From Maricaulis sp963975345 (GTDB lineage Bacteria; Pseudomonadota; Alphaproteobacteria; Caulobacterales; Maricaulaceae), in assembly GCF_963975345.1 (NCBI RefSeq), contig NZ_CAXBGE010000002.1, positions 283,168 through 347,167 on the forward strand: DNA of 64,000 nucleotides. The letters run 5' to 3'. The position numbers and the translations under genes are program-made. Below, one piece after another: positions 8,535 through 17,561 of this stretch (its first letter is position 1; every line of letters begins with the position of its first letter). The notes under the pieces were generated by a model. That model had not been told where the DNA came from and did not search any database. It worked only from the letters and a program-made list of their open reading frames with translations.

Positions 8535-8630
8535 GCCGTGCCTCTGGACCGCGCGCCCGATCCGCCGTCAAATGCCGGGCGGGAGCGCATCGGCCACCGG
8601 GAGCGATTGTCATTGTCTTGGACAGTAAAA

Positions 8631-9395
8631 ATGCGAGGCTTGCTTGCGGCAACGCTGCTGACGTTCGCCGGCCTGTTCCAACCGGCTCCTGCAGTTGCCG
8701 AGCAAGCCCTGATCGCCGTGGCGTCGAACTTCACTGCGACGGCGCGCGACCTGCAAACCCGGTTCGAACAGTCCAGCGGACACACCCTCCTGATCACTTC
8801 GGGATCGACCGGACGGCTCTACGCGCAAATCCTGCACGGCGCGCCCTTCGATGTCCTGCTCGCCGCTGACCAAGAGACACCGAACCGGCTTGCGGCGCAG
8901 GGCCGAACCGTGCCGGGCACGCAATTCACCTATGCGACCGGGCGTCTCGCTCTGTGGTCGGCCACAGGCGCGCTCGCGGATGGACCGGTCGCAGACAGGC
9001 TGCGCGAGGGCCAATACCGCACGCTCGCCATCGCCAATCCTGAGCTGGCGCCCTATGGCGCCGCCGCGCGCGAAACCCTGCAAACGCTGGAGCTATGGTC
9101 ATCGGTTGAAGGCCGCCTTATCACCGGCGAAAGCATTGCAGCCGTGCAGGCGATGCTGATCACCGGCAATGCCGATCTTGGCTTCGTGCCGGTGTCACAA
9201 TTTGCCGGCACGGATATGAGCGGGGACGCGAATTACTGGGAGATACCGCAGGAACTCTACACCCCGATCCACCAAGATGCCGTGCTGACGGTGCACGGGC
9301 AAAGCAATGCAGCGGCGCTCGCCTGGCTCGACTTTCTCGCCGGCCCGGAAGCGCGCGCAATCATTCGCGCCCATGGCTATGGTGTGGGCGAGTGA
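8631..9395 (+). CDS. modA: Molybdate ABC transporter, periplasmic binding protein
   Basis: A 254-residue periplasmic protein with a signal peptide (MRGLLAATLL to PAVAEQA) and the ModA fold. The oxyanion contacts ASNF near the mature N-terminus and TSGSTGRLYAQI follow, with GAPFDVLLAAD and PYGAAARE further on. It captures molybdate (or tungstate) for ModBC. I chose the ATG at 8631 because it starts the signal peptide and has GGA eight bases upstream. The stop overlaps the modB start by one base, so modABC is a tight operon. Confidence 0.92.
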   Translation: MRGLLAATLLTFAGLFQPAPAVAEQALIAVASNFTATARDLQTRFEQSSGHTLLITSGSTGRLYAQILHGAPFDVLLAADQETPNRLAAQGRTVPGTQFTYATGRLALWSATGALADGPVADRLREGQYRTLAIANPELAPYGAAARETLQTLELWSSVEGRLITGESIAAVQAMLITGNADLGFVPVSQFAGTDMSGDANYWEIPQELYTPIHQDAVLTVHGQSNAAALAWLDFLAGPEARAIIRAHGYGVGE

Positions 9396-10066
9396 TGCCC
9401 GATCTCGGTCCGCTTTGGCTCAGCCTGGGACTGGCTTCGGTGACGACGCTGATCCTGCTGGCGCTGGGCACACCGCTGGCCTGGTGGCTGGCGCGAACCC
9501 GCTCAGGCCTGAAGCCGGCGATCGAGGCGCTGACCGCCCTGCCGCTGATCCTGCCGCCGACCGTGATCGGCTTTTACCTCCTTCTCCTGCTCAATCCGAC
9601 CTCGCCTATCGGCAGTTTCTGGCTGTCGCTGACCGGCGAAACGCTGACCTTCTCCTTCACAGGCCTGGTCGTGGCCTCGGTAATCTATTCCCTGCCCTTC
9701 ATGGTGCAGCCCCTCCAGAGCGCATTCGAGGGCGTTGGGCGCGCCCCGCTCGAAGCGGCGGCCAGCTTGGGCGCTTCGCCGCTGGACGCCTTCTTCCGCG
9801 TGGCGGCGCCGCTTTCGATCCGGGGCTTTCTAACCGCCTCGATTCTGAGCTTTGCCCATACAATCGGTGAGTTCGGCGTCGTACTGATGGTTGGCGGCAG
9901 TATTCCCGGCCGCACCCGCGTGATCTCGATTGCGATCTTCGAACAGGTCGAGAGCCTGCAATATGGCGAAGCCCATGTCCTGTCGGGTATTCTGATCGCG
10001 TTTTCCTTTATCACCCTGCTGCTCGTCTACAGCCTCAACCGACGGTTCCGCCTCCATGTCGGATGA
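9395..10066 (+). CDS. modB: Molybdate ABC transporter permease
   Basis: A 223-residue inner-membrane permease with about five or six hydrophobic helices. It carries the EAA-loop motif that docks the ATPase (EAAASLGASPLDAFFRVA). The family stretches PLILPPTVIGFYLL and HTIGEFGVVLMVGGSIPG are typical of ModB. It works with ModA and ModC to import molybdate. The ATG at 9395 lies on the modA stop codon (TGATG). The end overlaps modC by 11 bases. Confidence 0.93.
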   Translation: MPDLGPLWLSLGLASVTTLILLALGTPLAWWLARTRSGLKPAIEALTALPLILPPTVIGFYLLLLLNPTSPIGSFWLSLTGETLTFSFTGLVVASVIYSLPFMVQPLQSAFEGVGRAPLEAAASLGASPLDAFFRVAAPLSIRGFLTASILSFAHTIGEFGVVLMVGGSIPGRTRVISIAIFEQVESLQYGEAHVLSGILIAFSFITLLLVYSLNRRFRLHVG

Positions 10067-11156
10067 TCGGCTCTCCCTGCAACTGCGCGCAACGCGCGGC
10101 GCTTTCGATCTCGATATTGAGGCAGAGATTCCGCTGGCCGGCATCACGGCGATCTTCGGCCCCAGTGGCAGCGGCAAGACCAGCCTGTTGCGCCTGATCG
10201 CCGGATTGGACCGGCCCGATCAGGGCCGCATCGCGATGGGCGGCGAGGTCTGGAGCGATAGCGCCCGGCGAACCTTCACACCGGCGCATCAGCGTCCGGT
10301 CGGACTGGTGTTTCAGGACGCGCGCCTGTTCACCCATCTCAGCGTTGCCGGCAATCTCGACTTTGCCCAGCGCCGCGCCGTGCGCGGTGTCGGCCGTTTC
10401 GATGCCGAAACGATCATCGAGGCGCTCGATCTGGTACCGTTATTGCCGCGCCGTCCAGCCTCGCTCTCGGGCGGTGAGGCGCAGCGCGTGGCGCTGGGGC
10501 GGGCGCTCTTGACCCAGCCACGCCTGCTCCTGCTCGACGAGCCAATGGCCGGGCTCGACCATGCCCGCCGGGCCGAGCTTTTGCCCTATCTCGATACCAC
10601 TTTGCGGCAATTGGAGATTCCGGCGCTCTACGTCAGCCATTCCGTTGAAGAGGTTGTGCGCTTGGCCGACCGTGTGCTGGCGCTGGCACAAGGCCAGTGC
10701 GTCGCGATGGGCCCGGCCGAGGCCGTGTTTGACCAGCTCGAAATCGAACCGCTGGAGCGCGAGTTCGAGGCCGGCTCGGTGCTGGCCGGCACGCTGATCG
10801 GTACGGATGAGCGGCTGCAGCTCAGCCGGGTCGATATCGGCGGACAGGTCCTGGAATTGCCGATGCCGGTCGCGCTACAGCCCGGCGATACTGTCAGGCT
10901 GAGGATCCGGGCCCGCGACGTCGCCATCGCCACCCTTCGGCCGCAAGCGATCAGCATCCGCAATGTGCTTGACGGGCGGATTGTGAGCCTGACCCCGGCT
11001 GAGGGTTCTCCCTATTGCGACCTGGTCGTCTCGATTGGGGCCAGCCAGATAAAAGCGCGCCTGACCCGGGCCTCAGTGGAGGCGCTGGAGCTGGTGCCGG
11101 GGCAAGCCGTCTATGCCCTGGTCAAAAGCGCCAGTTTCGACCGCAGGCCGGGCTAA
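10056..11156 (+). CDS. modC: Molybdate ABC transporter ATPase
   Basis: A 366-residue ATP-binding subunit. Walker A GPSGSGKTS, signature LSGGEAQRVALGRAL, Walker B LLLLDEPMAGLD and the switch histidine in YVSHS are all intact. Residues from about 290 form a TOBE/Mop domain (NVLDGRIVSLTPAEGSP), which in this family binds oxyanion and can slow transport when molybdate is plentiful. It energises ModB at the inner membrane. The molybdenum taken up should feed the moaA-moaC cluster at 37-40 kb of the same window. Confidence 0.94.
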   Translation: MSDDRLSLQLRATRGAFDLDIEAEIPLAGITAIFGPSGSGKTSLLRLIAGLDRPDQGRIAMGGEVWSDSARRTFTPAHQRPVGLVFQDARLFTHLSVAGNLDFAQRRAVRGVGRFDAETIIEALDLVPLLPRRPASLSGGEAQRVALGRALLTQPRLLLLDEPMAGLDHARRAELLPYLDTTLRQLEIPALYVSHSVEEVVRLADRVLALAQGQCVAMGPAEAVFDQLEIEPLEREFEAGSVLAGTLIGTDERLQLSRVDIGGQVLELPMPVALQPGDTVRLRIRARDVAIATLRPQAISIRNVLDGRIVSLTPAEGSPYCDLVVSIGASQIKARLTRASVEALELVPGQAVYALVKSASFDRRPG

Positions 11157-11158
11157 TC

Positions 11159-11183
11159 GCCGCACGGCAAGGCGTGCGGCTTT
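11159..11183 (+). terminator. Hairpin after modC, weak intrinsic terminator
   Basis: An eight-base perfect stem GCCGCACG / CGTGCGGC with a six-base loop begins two bases after the modC stop and is followed by only three T residues. It separates the mod operon from the CoA-transferase gene. The short T-run makes termination only moderately likely. Confidence 0.5.
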
Positions 11184-11244
11184 GCGGCACTGCCGGGACA
11201 GCGTATGAGCAAGCCGTCGCCAGCTATCTTTCTGAGGAATCTCC

Positions 11245-12396
11245 ATGACCCAGGCCCCAGACACCAAGCCGCTCGCCGGAGTGAAAGTGTTGGAGCTGGC
11301 GCGGGTGCTCGCCGGGCCATGGATCGGGCAGACGCTGGCCGATCTCGGCGCCGATGTGATCAAGGTCGAATCGCCGCACGGTGACGACACCCGCCATTGG
11401 GGACCACCCTGGATCGAGCATGAGAGTGGACGCGCGGCAGCCTATTATCATTCCTGCAATCGCGGCAAACGCTCAATCGCGCTGGACTTCACCAAGACCG
11501 AAGACCGCGATCTGGTGCTCAAACTGGTCGATGGCGCTGATGTGCTGGTGGAGAATTTCAAGGTCGACGGGCTGGCCAAATACGGGCTCGACTATGACAG
11601 CCTGATCACGCGCAATCCGCGCCTGGTCTATTGCTCGGTCACCGGCTTCGGCCAGACCGGGCCCTATGCGCACCGCGCCGGCTATGACCTGATGATCCAG
11701 GCGATGAGCGGGATCATGGACCTGACCGGCGAGCCCGACCGGCCACCGCAACGGATGGGCGTCGCCTTCGCCGATATTTTCACCGGCGTCTATGGCGTGA
11801 TCGGTGTCCAGGCGGCATTGGCCCAGCGCGAAAAGACAGGGCTCGGCCAGCATGTCGACATGGCCCTGTTCGACACCATGATCGGGGTGTTGGGCAATCA
11901 GGCGATGAACTATCTCACCACCGGCATTGCGCCGCACCGGCTCGGGAATAGCCATCCCAATATCGTGCCCTACCAGGAATTCGCCGCCAGCGACGGCCAT
12001 ATTATCCTCGCCTGTGGCAATGACGGCCAGTTCGAGCGGCTCTGCGCTCTGCTGGACTTCGCGCCGGACGTGCTGGCGCGCAATCGCACCAATGCCGAGC
12101 GGGCTGCCAACCGGGCTGAGCTGGTGGCGCTGATCGCCGCCGCCATGGCCCGCTTCACACGCGAGGATCTGCTCGCAGCGCTTGAAAAGGACGGCATTCC
12201 GGCCGGACCGATCAATACGGTTGAACAGGCCTTCCAGGACGTGCAGGCCCGGCACCGTGGTCTCGCCGAAGCGGCGGACGGGATACCGGGCATACGCAAT
12301 CCGATCCGGATGTCCGGAACGCAAATCGGTTCAGGCAAGCGCTCGCCGGGACTCGACGAGCATGGCACCGAAATCCGCAAGCGTCTCTGGGACTAG
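11245..12396 (+). CDS. CoA-transferase family III (CaiB/BaiF) protein
   Basis: A 383-residue enzyme of the family III CoA-transferases. It shows VKVLELARVLAGPWIGQTLADLGADVIKVE at the N-terminus, NRGKRSIALDF, VLVENFKVDGLAKYGL and the GYDLMIQAMSG stretch, whose aspartate is the catalytic residue of formyl-CoA transferase. Members move CoA between carboxylic acids such as carnitine, formate/oxalate or succinate and aromatic acids. The acceptor cannot be told from sequence. No partner dehydrogenase is adjacent; fatty-acid genes lie 5 kb away. The ATG at 11245 has GAGGAA upstream. Confidence 0.88.
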   Translation: MTQAPDTKPLAGVKVLELARVLAGPWIGQTLADLGADVIKVESPHGDDTRHWGPPWIEHESGRAAAYYHSCNRGKRSIALDFTKTEDRDLVLKLVDGADVLVENFKVDGLAKYGLDYDSLITRNPRLVYCSVTGFGQTGPYAHRAGYDLMIQAMSGIMDLTGEPDRPPQRMGVAFADIFTGVYGVIGVQAALAQREKTGLGQHVDMALFDTMIGVLGNQAMNYLTTGIAPHRLGNSHPNIVPYQEFAASDGHIILACGNDGQFERLCALLDFAPDVLARNRTNAERAANRAELVALIAAAMARFTREDLLAALEKDGIPAGPINTVEQAFQDVQARHRGLAEAADGIPGIRNPIRMSGTQIGSGKRSPGLDEHGTEIRKRLWD

Positions 12397-12403
12397 CCGC
12401 TGA

Positions 12404-13561
12404 TCAGGAGGCGACCAGGGTGACTTGGTCGGTCGGCACATCCCACTGCAAGTGGTGGTTCTGCAGCATCACGACATTTTCCTGGCTGATGACGCGCGAA
12501 CCGCCGTCATAACCGAGCAATTCGGAGATCGGCTGATCCAGATGCCGGGCCAGAAGCAGGGTCTCGTTGGACGAGAAATTCGTCAGCCCGCGGGCGCATT
12601 CATCGCCGGCCTCGTTATAGATGTGCAGCACATCGCCCTTCTGGAAATCGCCATGGGTCGAGACGATGTCTTCGCGCTCAACGCCGAGATCGCCCGCCTG
12701 CATGGCGTCGATCCGCTCCTGTTTCAGGACCAGGCTACCGGCCATCTGCAGACGGTTAGCCAGCCAGATCTGCCAGGACGAGGTCGGTGTGCCCTTGGCG
12801 ATGCAGCGCGTGTGACGACGTTCATTCGCCAGAATGGTTGAGATCGGGCGTTCGATAATCCCGCGCGCAATCAAGGTGGTGCAACCGGCATCCTGGGCCA
12901 TGTTGGCGGCATGCATCTTGGTCAGCATGCCGCCGCTTCCCAGCGCGCTGGTGCTGTCGGTGACGGCCAGATAGTCGCTGACATCGTCAATCGACTCGAT
13001 GAATTGGGCGCCTTCCTGCGACGGGTCACGATCATACAGGCCGTCGACACTGGTCAGGATGATCAGATGATCGGCCTGGATCATGTGCGCGACCTTGGCC
13101 GCGAGGCGGTCATTATCGCCAACGCGAATTTCCTGGGTCGTCACCGTGTCATTCTCGTTCACGACCGGCATCACGCCGTGTTCGAACAGGCGCTGGATTG
13201 TATTGCGGATATTGAGGAAGCTGCGGCGCTCTTCGATATCGCCGAGCGTCACCAATACTTGGCCGATGATGAAGCCGTGTTCGGCGGCAACCTGGCCATA
13301 GGCGTTGAGCAGAAGCGGCTGACCACAGGCGGCAGCGGCCTGCTTGTCGAGCACATCGGCATCTTCAGGCGATTTGTTGACGGCATTGAGTCCCAACGCA
13401 ACAGCGCCGGAGGATGTCAGGACCACGTCATAGCCCTGCTCGCGCAGATCTGCGATATCGCTTAAAAGCCCGTGCATAAAGGCGTATCTCAGGGTTAGTC
13501 GCTTGCTGTTGGCCAAAAGGCTCGAGCCGATTTTTACAACAATTCTCTTGCGCGCACTCAA
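12404..13561 (-). CDS. proB: Glutamate 5-kinase, first of two copies
   Basis: A 385-residue kinase that makes glutamyl-5-phosphate, the first step of proline synthesis. The amino-acid kinase domain is complete (KIGSSLLA, SSGAVALG, VNENDTV, GDNDRLAAKVA, GSGGMLTK) and is followed by a PUA domain. I chose the TTG at 13561. It has GGAG seven bases upstream and the kinase fold begins directly after it, while the frame above uses rare A/T-ending codons and looks non-coding. ATG 13624 is the alternative. It is divergent from proC and proA, giving a full pathway in one place. A second proB lies at 49424. Confidence 0.9.
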   Translation of the reverse strand: MSARKRIVVKIGSSLLANSKRLTLRYAFMHGLLSDIADLREQGYDVVLTSSGAVALGLNAVNKSPEDADVLDKQAAAACGQPLLLNAYGQVAAEHGFIIGQVLVTLGDIEERRSFLNIRNTIQRLFEHGVMPVVNENDTVTTQEIRVGDNDRLAAKVAHMIQADHLIILTSVDGLYDRDPSQEGAQFIESIDDVSDYLAVTDSTSALGSGGMLTKMHAANMAQDAGCTTLIARGIIERPISTILANERRHTRCIAKGTPTSSWQIWLANRLQMAGSLVLKQERIDAMQAGDLGVEREDIVSTHGDFQKGDVLHIYNEAGDECARGLTNFSSNETLLLARHLDQPISELLGYDGGSRVISQENVVMLQNHHLQWDVPTDQVTLVAS

Positions 13562-13857
13562 AACAGGTCTCCGTCCGATTTCAGGGGATAAATTGGGAAT
13601 AGCTGAGTGTATAACTGAACGCATGCCGTTTTTCAACAGCCGAACCCTGTAATCACAAATACATTCAGCCGTATTTTCGCCTGATTTCGCAGATTTTCGC
13701 GTCTATCTTGGTCTACATATTTTATCTCATATTACTCACAGACCCAAATTTGCGTTATTTTTGCTTATACGATACTACACGAACAAATTTGACCGCAGGC
13801 CAGTGCTCCACCAGCTTCTGTGATGGCTTTCAACTGGGTCATGATAGAGGATTATTG
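13562..13857. other. AT-rich divergent intergenic region between proB and proC
   Basis: About 300 bases, markedly richer in A and T than the surrounding sequence, especially 13660-13790. It must carry promoters for proB (minus) and proC-proA (plus). Several TATTTT- and TATACG-like hexamers occur, so I cannot name one promoter with confidence. The frames that run into it from both genes use atypical codons and I treat them as non-coding. Confidence 0.45.
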
Positions 13858-14637
13858 ATGCAAATCTTGTTGGTTGGGTGCGGAAAAATGGGCGGTGCAA
13901 TGCTGCGCCGCTGGCTCGGCACGAATATCGTGCAATTCACCGTCGCCGCACCGAATGGCGGCTCAGTGCCGGATGGCGTGCGCCATGTCCGCTCGGCGGC
14001 CGAGCTGGGTGACCAAGTCTTCGACATGCTGATCATTGCCGTCAAACCGCAAATGATCGACGACGCCCTGCCGCCCTATATGGCGCATCTGGCGCCGGGT
14101 GGCTGCCTGGTTTCGATTGCGGCCGGCTATTCCAGCGCCCGCCTGACGACCCTGGTGGGTGACCACCCGGTCATACGATTGATGCCCAACCTGCCGGCCA
14201 TGATCGGCCAAGGCGTCAACGGCCTGTTCGCCAATGCCCTGTGCGAAGCGGTCCATCGCGACGCCGCCACCGCGTTGGCCGAGGCCACCGGCTCGGCCAT
14301 CTGGGTTGAGGATGAGGACAAGATCGACCGTATCACCGCCGTCGCTGGCAGCGGCTCGGGCTATGTCTTCGAAATCGCCCGCAGCTATGCCGCCGCCGCC
14401 GAGGCGCTCGGCTTCGACACTGCAACCGCGCGGACCTTGGTGCTCGACACCCTGGCCGGCGCGATCGAGATGGCGCGCCAATCCGACCAGCCGCTCGAAA
14501 CCCTGCGCAATGATGTGACCAGCAAGAATGGCACGACCCAGGCGGGGCTTGGGGCCCTGATGCGGGACGGCCAACTCGATGCCCTGCTCGAGAACACAAT
14601 AAAAGCCGCTTACGCGCGGGCCATCGAACTGCGATAA
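13858..14637 (+). CDS. proC: Pyrroline-5-carboxylate reductase
   Basis: A 259-residue NAD(P)H-dependent enzyme that reduces pyrroline-5-carboxylate to proline, the last step of the pathway. The Rossmann motif ILLVGCGKMGGAML starts at residue 3. AVKPQ, SIAAGY, RLMPNLPA and the C-terminal signature VTSKNGTTQAGLGAL are family hallmarks. I chose ATG 13858 because it lies directly before the dinucleotide motif and has GAGG about eight bases upstream. Fifty extra in-frame residues upstream are AT-rich and unlike the family. It is followed 50 bases later by proA. Confidence 0.93.
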   Translation: MQILLVGCGKMGGAMLRRWLGTNIVQFTVAAPNGGSVPDGVRHVRSAAELGDQVFDMLIIAVKPQMIDDALPPYMAHLAPGGCLVSIAAGYSSARLTTLVGDHPVIRLMPNLPAMIGQGVNGLFANALCEAVHRDAATALAEATGSAIWVEDEDKIDRITAVAGSGSGYVFEIARSYAAAAEALGFDTATARTLVLDTLAGAIEMARQSDQPLETLRNDVTSKNGTTQAGLGALMRDGQLDALLENTIKAAYARAIELR

Positions 14638-14687
14638 CGACCGCAGCCCGCGCACCCATGACCTCCAGATCGACCACAAGGAAAATA

Positions 14688-15944
14688 ATGTCCGAGACCG
14701 TGCAAGACTATGTCAATGAGCTGGGCCGCAAGGCCAAACACGCTGCCAACGCCCTCGCTGGCGCTACCACCGAACAGAAAAACACCGCCCTGCGCGCCAC
14801 CGCAAAGGCGCTGCGCGCGACCACACCAGCCCTGCTGGCCGCCAACGCCAAGGATGTCGAAAGCGTCGCCGGAAAAGGCAAGAACGCCGCCTTCATCGAC
14901 CGCCTCGTGCTTGATGCCGGCCGGATCGAGGCGATGGCCTCGGCACTGGAACAAATCGCTGACCTGCCCGACCCGGTCGGGCGCAAGCTGGCCCGCTTCG
15001 AACGCCCCAACGGGCTGGTGGTCGAGCGCGTTTCGGTGCCGATTGGCGTCATCGCCATGGTCTATGAATCACGCCCGAATGTCGGCGCCGATGCTGGCGC
15101 GCTTTGCCTGAAGTCGGGCAATGCGATCATTCTGCGCGGCGGCTCGGAAAGCCTCAATTCAACCCGTCAGATCGTCGCCTGCCTGGCGACCGGCCTGAAG
15201 GCCGCCGGCTTGCCGGAAGATGCGGTGCAATTGGTCGACACGACTGATCGCGAAGCGGTGAAATTCCTGCTGCATTGCGCCGATTATGTCGATCTGGTGA
15301 TCCCGCGCGGCGGCAAGGGCCTGGTCTCGCTGGTCCAGCGCGAAGCGCGCGTGCCAACCCTGCTGCATCTCGACGGCAATGTGCACACCTATATCCATTC
15401 CGCCGCCGATCTGACCAAGGCGGTCGCCATTGTCGTCAATGCCAAGCTGCGCCGCACCGGCGTTTGTGGTGCCACGGAGAGCCTGGTCGTCGACCGCGCC
15501 ATTGCTCCGGCCTTCCTGCCCGCCCTGCTCGACGCCTTGGGCGCCTGTGAAGTGCGCGGCGAGGCGGAATCCATCGCCATCGATGGCCGCATCCTGCCCG
15601 CCTCGGCCGAAGACTGGGATACCGAATATCTCGACGCCATCCTGTCGGTGAAACTGGTCGATGATGCTGCGGAAGCGATGATATTCGTCGAGGCCCACTC
15701 CTCACATCACACCGATGCGATCATCACCGAAGATGGCGAGGCTGCAGCCGCCTTCCTGCGCACTATCGACTCAGCGGTCGTGATGCATAATGCTTCGACC
15801 CAGTTTTCCGACGGGGGCGAGTTCGGCATGGGGGCGGAAATTGGCATTGCCACCGGCAAGATGCATGCGCGCGGCCCGGTCGGGCTCGAGCAATTGACCA
15901 TCTACAAATATCTCGTCCTCGGCGACGGCCAGACCCGGCCGTAA
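14688..15944 (+). CDS. proA: Glutamate-5-semialdehyde dehydrogenase (gamma-glutamyl phosphate reductase)
   Basis: A 418-residue enzyme that reduces glutamyl-5-phosphate to the semialdehyde, the second step of proline synthesis. It is an aldehyde-dehydrogenase-fold protein with SVPIGVIAMVYESRPNV, ILRGGSES, IPRGGKGLV, the catalytic cysteine in TGVCGATES (about residue 259) and the C-terminal VGLEQLTIYKY. ATG 14688 has AAGGAA upstream. Together with proB and proC on either side it completes the pathway, and putP follows on the same strand. Confidence 0.95.
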   Translation: MSETVQDYVNELGRKAKHAANALAGATTEQKNTALRATAKALRATTPALLAANAKDVESVAGKGKNAAFIDRLVLDAGRIEAMASALEQIADLPDPVGRKLARFERPNGLVVERVSVPIGVIAMVYESRPNVGADAGALCLKSGNAIILRGGSESLNSTRQIVACLATGLKAAGLPEDAVQLVDTTDREAVKFLLHCADYVDLVIPRGGKGLVSLVQREARVPTLLHLDGNVHTYIHSAADLTKAVAIVVNAKLRRTGVCGATESLVVDRAIAPAFLPALLDALGACEVRGEAESIAIDGRILPASAEDWDTEYLDAILSVKLVDDAAEAMIFVEAHSSHHTDAIITEDGEAAAAFLRTIDSAVVMHNASTQFSDGGEFGMGAEIGIATGKMHARGPVGLEQLTIYKYLVLGDGQTRP

Positions 15945-15995
15945 CGATCCCTTTCGCCGCCCAGACAACATCCAATCCATGATCGTGAGCGTGAC

Positions 15996-17504
15996 ATGCA
16001 AGTTGAAGCCCTGATTTCCCTCGCCCTGTATTTCGTCCTGATGATGGCGATTGGCTATTACGCCTACAAAAAATCGACCGGCAATGTCGCGGAATACATG
16101 TTGGGTGGCCGACAATTGCACCCGGCGGTGGCCGCCCTGTCGGCTGGCGCGTCGGATATGAGCGGCTGGATGCTGATGGGCCTGCCTGGCGCAATTTATG
16201 TCTCGGGCATGAGCAGCGCCTGGATCGCGGTTGGGCTGCTGATCGGGGCCTATCTCAACTATAAACTCGTGGCGCCGCGCCTGCGTGCCTATACCGAGAT
16301 CGCCGACGACGCGATCACGATCCCGGATTATTTCGAGAAGCGCTTCAAGGACAAGTCGCGCCTGCTGCGCGTCATCTCTTCGGTGGTGATCGTGGTCTTC
16401 TTCACCCTTTACACCTCGGCCGGCGTCGTTGCTGGCGGCAAGCTGTTCGAAGCCTCCTTCGGGCTGAGCTATGAGATCGGCCTCTTCCTCACGGCTGGCG
16501 TCGTTGTTGCCTACACCCTGTTCGGCGGCTTCCTTGCCGTCTCGCTGACTGATTTCGTCCAGGGCTGCATCATGTTCGTCGCCTTGGTCACTGTGCCCAT
16601 CGTCACCTACATGGTGCTCGGCGGTATGGAGCCGATCCTGACCGAGCTCAACACGATCGACCCGACCCTGTTGCAGATGACCGCCGGAGTGACGGTCGTG
16701 AGCGTGATTTCGAGCATGGCCTGGGGGCTGGGCTATTTCGGCCAGCCACACATCATCGTCCGCTTTATGGCCATCGCCACCCTCAAGGAAGTCCGCACAG
16801 CGCGCTATATCGGCATGAGCTGGATGCTGGTCACCCTGATTGGCGCCGTCGCGACGGGTATTCTCGGCCTCGCCTACGTCACCTTGACTGGCGCGGAGCT
16901 GACCGACCCGGAAACCATCTTCATCCTGCTGTCGCAGGTCCTGTTCCATCCGCTGGTCGGCGGCTTCCTGCTTGCTGCCATCCTGGCGGCGATCATGAGC
17001 ACGATCTCTTCCCAGTTGCTGGTTTCCTCCAGCTCGCTGACCGAGGACTTCTACAAGCATTTCGTGCGCCGCGGCGCCAGCCAGAAGGAACTTGTTCTGG
17101 TCGGGCGGCTTTCGGTGCTCGCTGTGTCGCTGATTGCGATTGCGCTGGCCTTTGACCGCTCAAGTACCATCCTCAGCCTGGTCTCCAACGCCTGGGCCGG
17201 ATTTGGCGCGGCCTTCGGTCCGCTGATCCTTCTCAGCCTGTTCTGGCGCGGCATGACCCGTTCGGCCGCGCTGGCCGGCATGATCACCGGTGCCGCAACG
17301 GTGCTGATCTGGATCTATGCCCCGTTCGAGATCAACGGCATGCATCCATCCGCCGTGATGTATGAAATGGTGCCGGGCTTCGCGCTCAGCCTGATCGCGA
17401 CCCTGGTGGTCGGCTTCATGACGCGCACACCAACCAGCGCGCTGACGGAAGATTTCGACACCATGAAAGAGGCCATGCGCACCGGTGTCATCACGCCGAA
17501 ATAG
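15996..17504 (+). CDS. putP: Sodium/proline symporter
   Basis: A 502-residue inner-membrane transporter of the sodium:solute symporter family with about 13 hydrophobic helices. The PutP hallmarks are GGRQLHPAVAALSAGASDMSGWMLMGLPGA, the GLGYFGQPHIIVRFMAI stretch and ISSQLLVSSSSLTEDFY. It imports proline with sodium. It lies directly after proA on the same strand, so uptake and synthesis may be expressed together, for instance for osmoprotection (inference). A strong terminator follows. Confidence 0.93.
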   Translation: MQVEALISLALYFVLMMAIGYYAYKKSTGNVAEYMLGGRQLHPAVAALSAGASDMSGWMLMGLPGAIYVSGMSSAWIAVGLLIGAYLNYKLVAPRLRAYTEIADDAITIPDYFEKRFKDKSRLLRVISSVVIVVFFTLYTSAGVVAGGKLFEASFGLSYEIGLFLTAGVVVAYTLFGGFLAVSLTDFVQGCIMFVALVTVPIVTYMVLGGMEPILTELNTIDPTLLQMTAGVTVVSVISSMAWGLGYFGQPHIIVRFMAIATLKEVRTARYIGMSWMLVTLIGAVATGILGLAYVTLTGAELTDPETIFILLSQVLFHPLVGGFLLAAILAAIMSTISSQLLVSSSSLTEDFYKHFVRRGASQKELVLVGRLSVLAVSLIAIALAFDRSSTILSLVSNAWAGFGAAFGPLILLSLFWRGMTRSAALAGMITGAATVLIWIYAPFEINGMHPSAVMYEMVPGFALSLIATLVVGFMTRTPTSALTEDFDTMKEAMRTGVITPK

Positions 17505-17528
17505 CACGCGTCTCACAAATGAGATCGA

Positions 17529-17561
17529 GGGCCGGCGGGGCATTCCCCGCCGGCCCTTTTT
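17529..17561 (+). terminator. Strong intrinsic terminator after putP
   Basis: A perfect 12-base GC-rich stem GGGCCGGCGGGG / CCCCGCCGGCCC with a four-base CATT loop is followed by five T residues. It lies 25 bases after the putP stop and ends one base before the convergent fadJ-like stop. The proline cluster therefore ends here. Confidence 0.9.

Noticed and set aside
15771..17060. A 429-codon minus-strand frame opposite putP and the end of proA
   Set aside because: Gly/Asp/His-rich shadow with no domain. proA and putP are certain.
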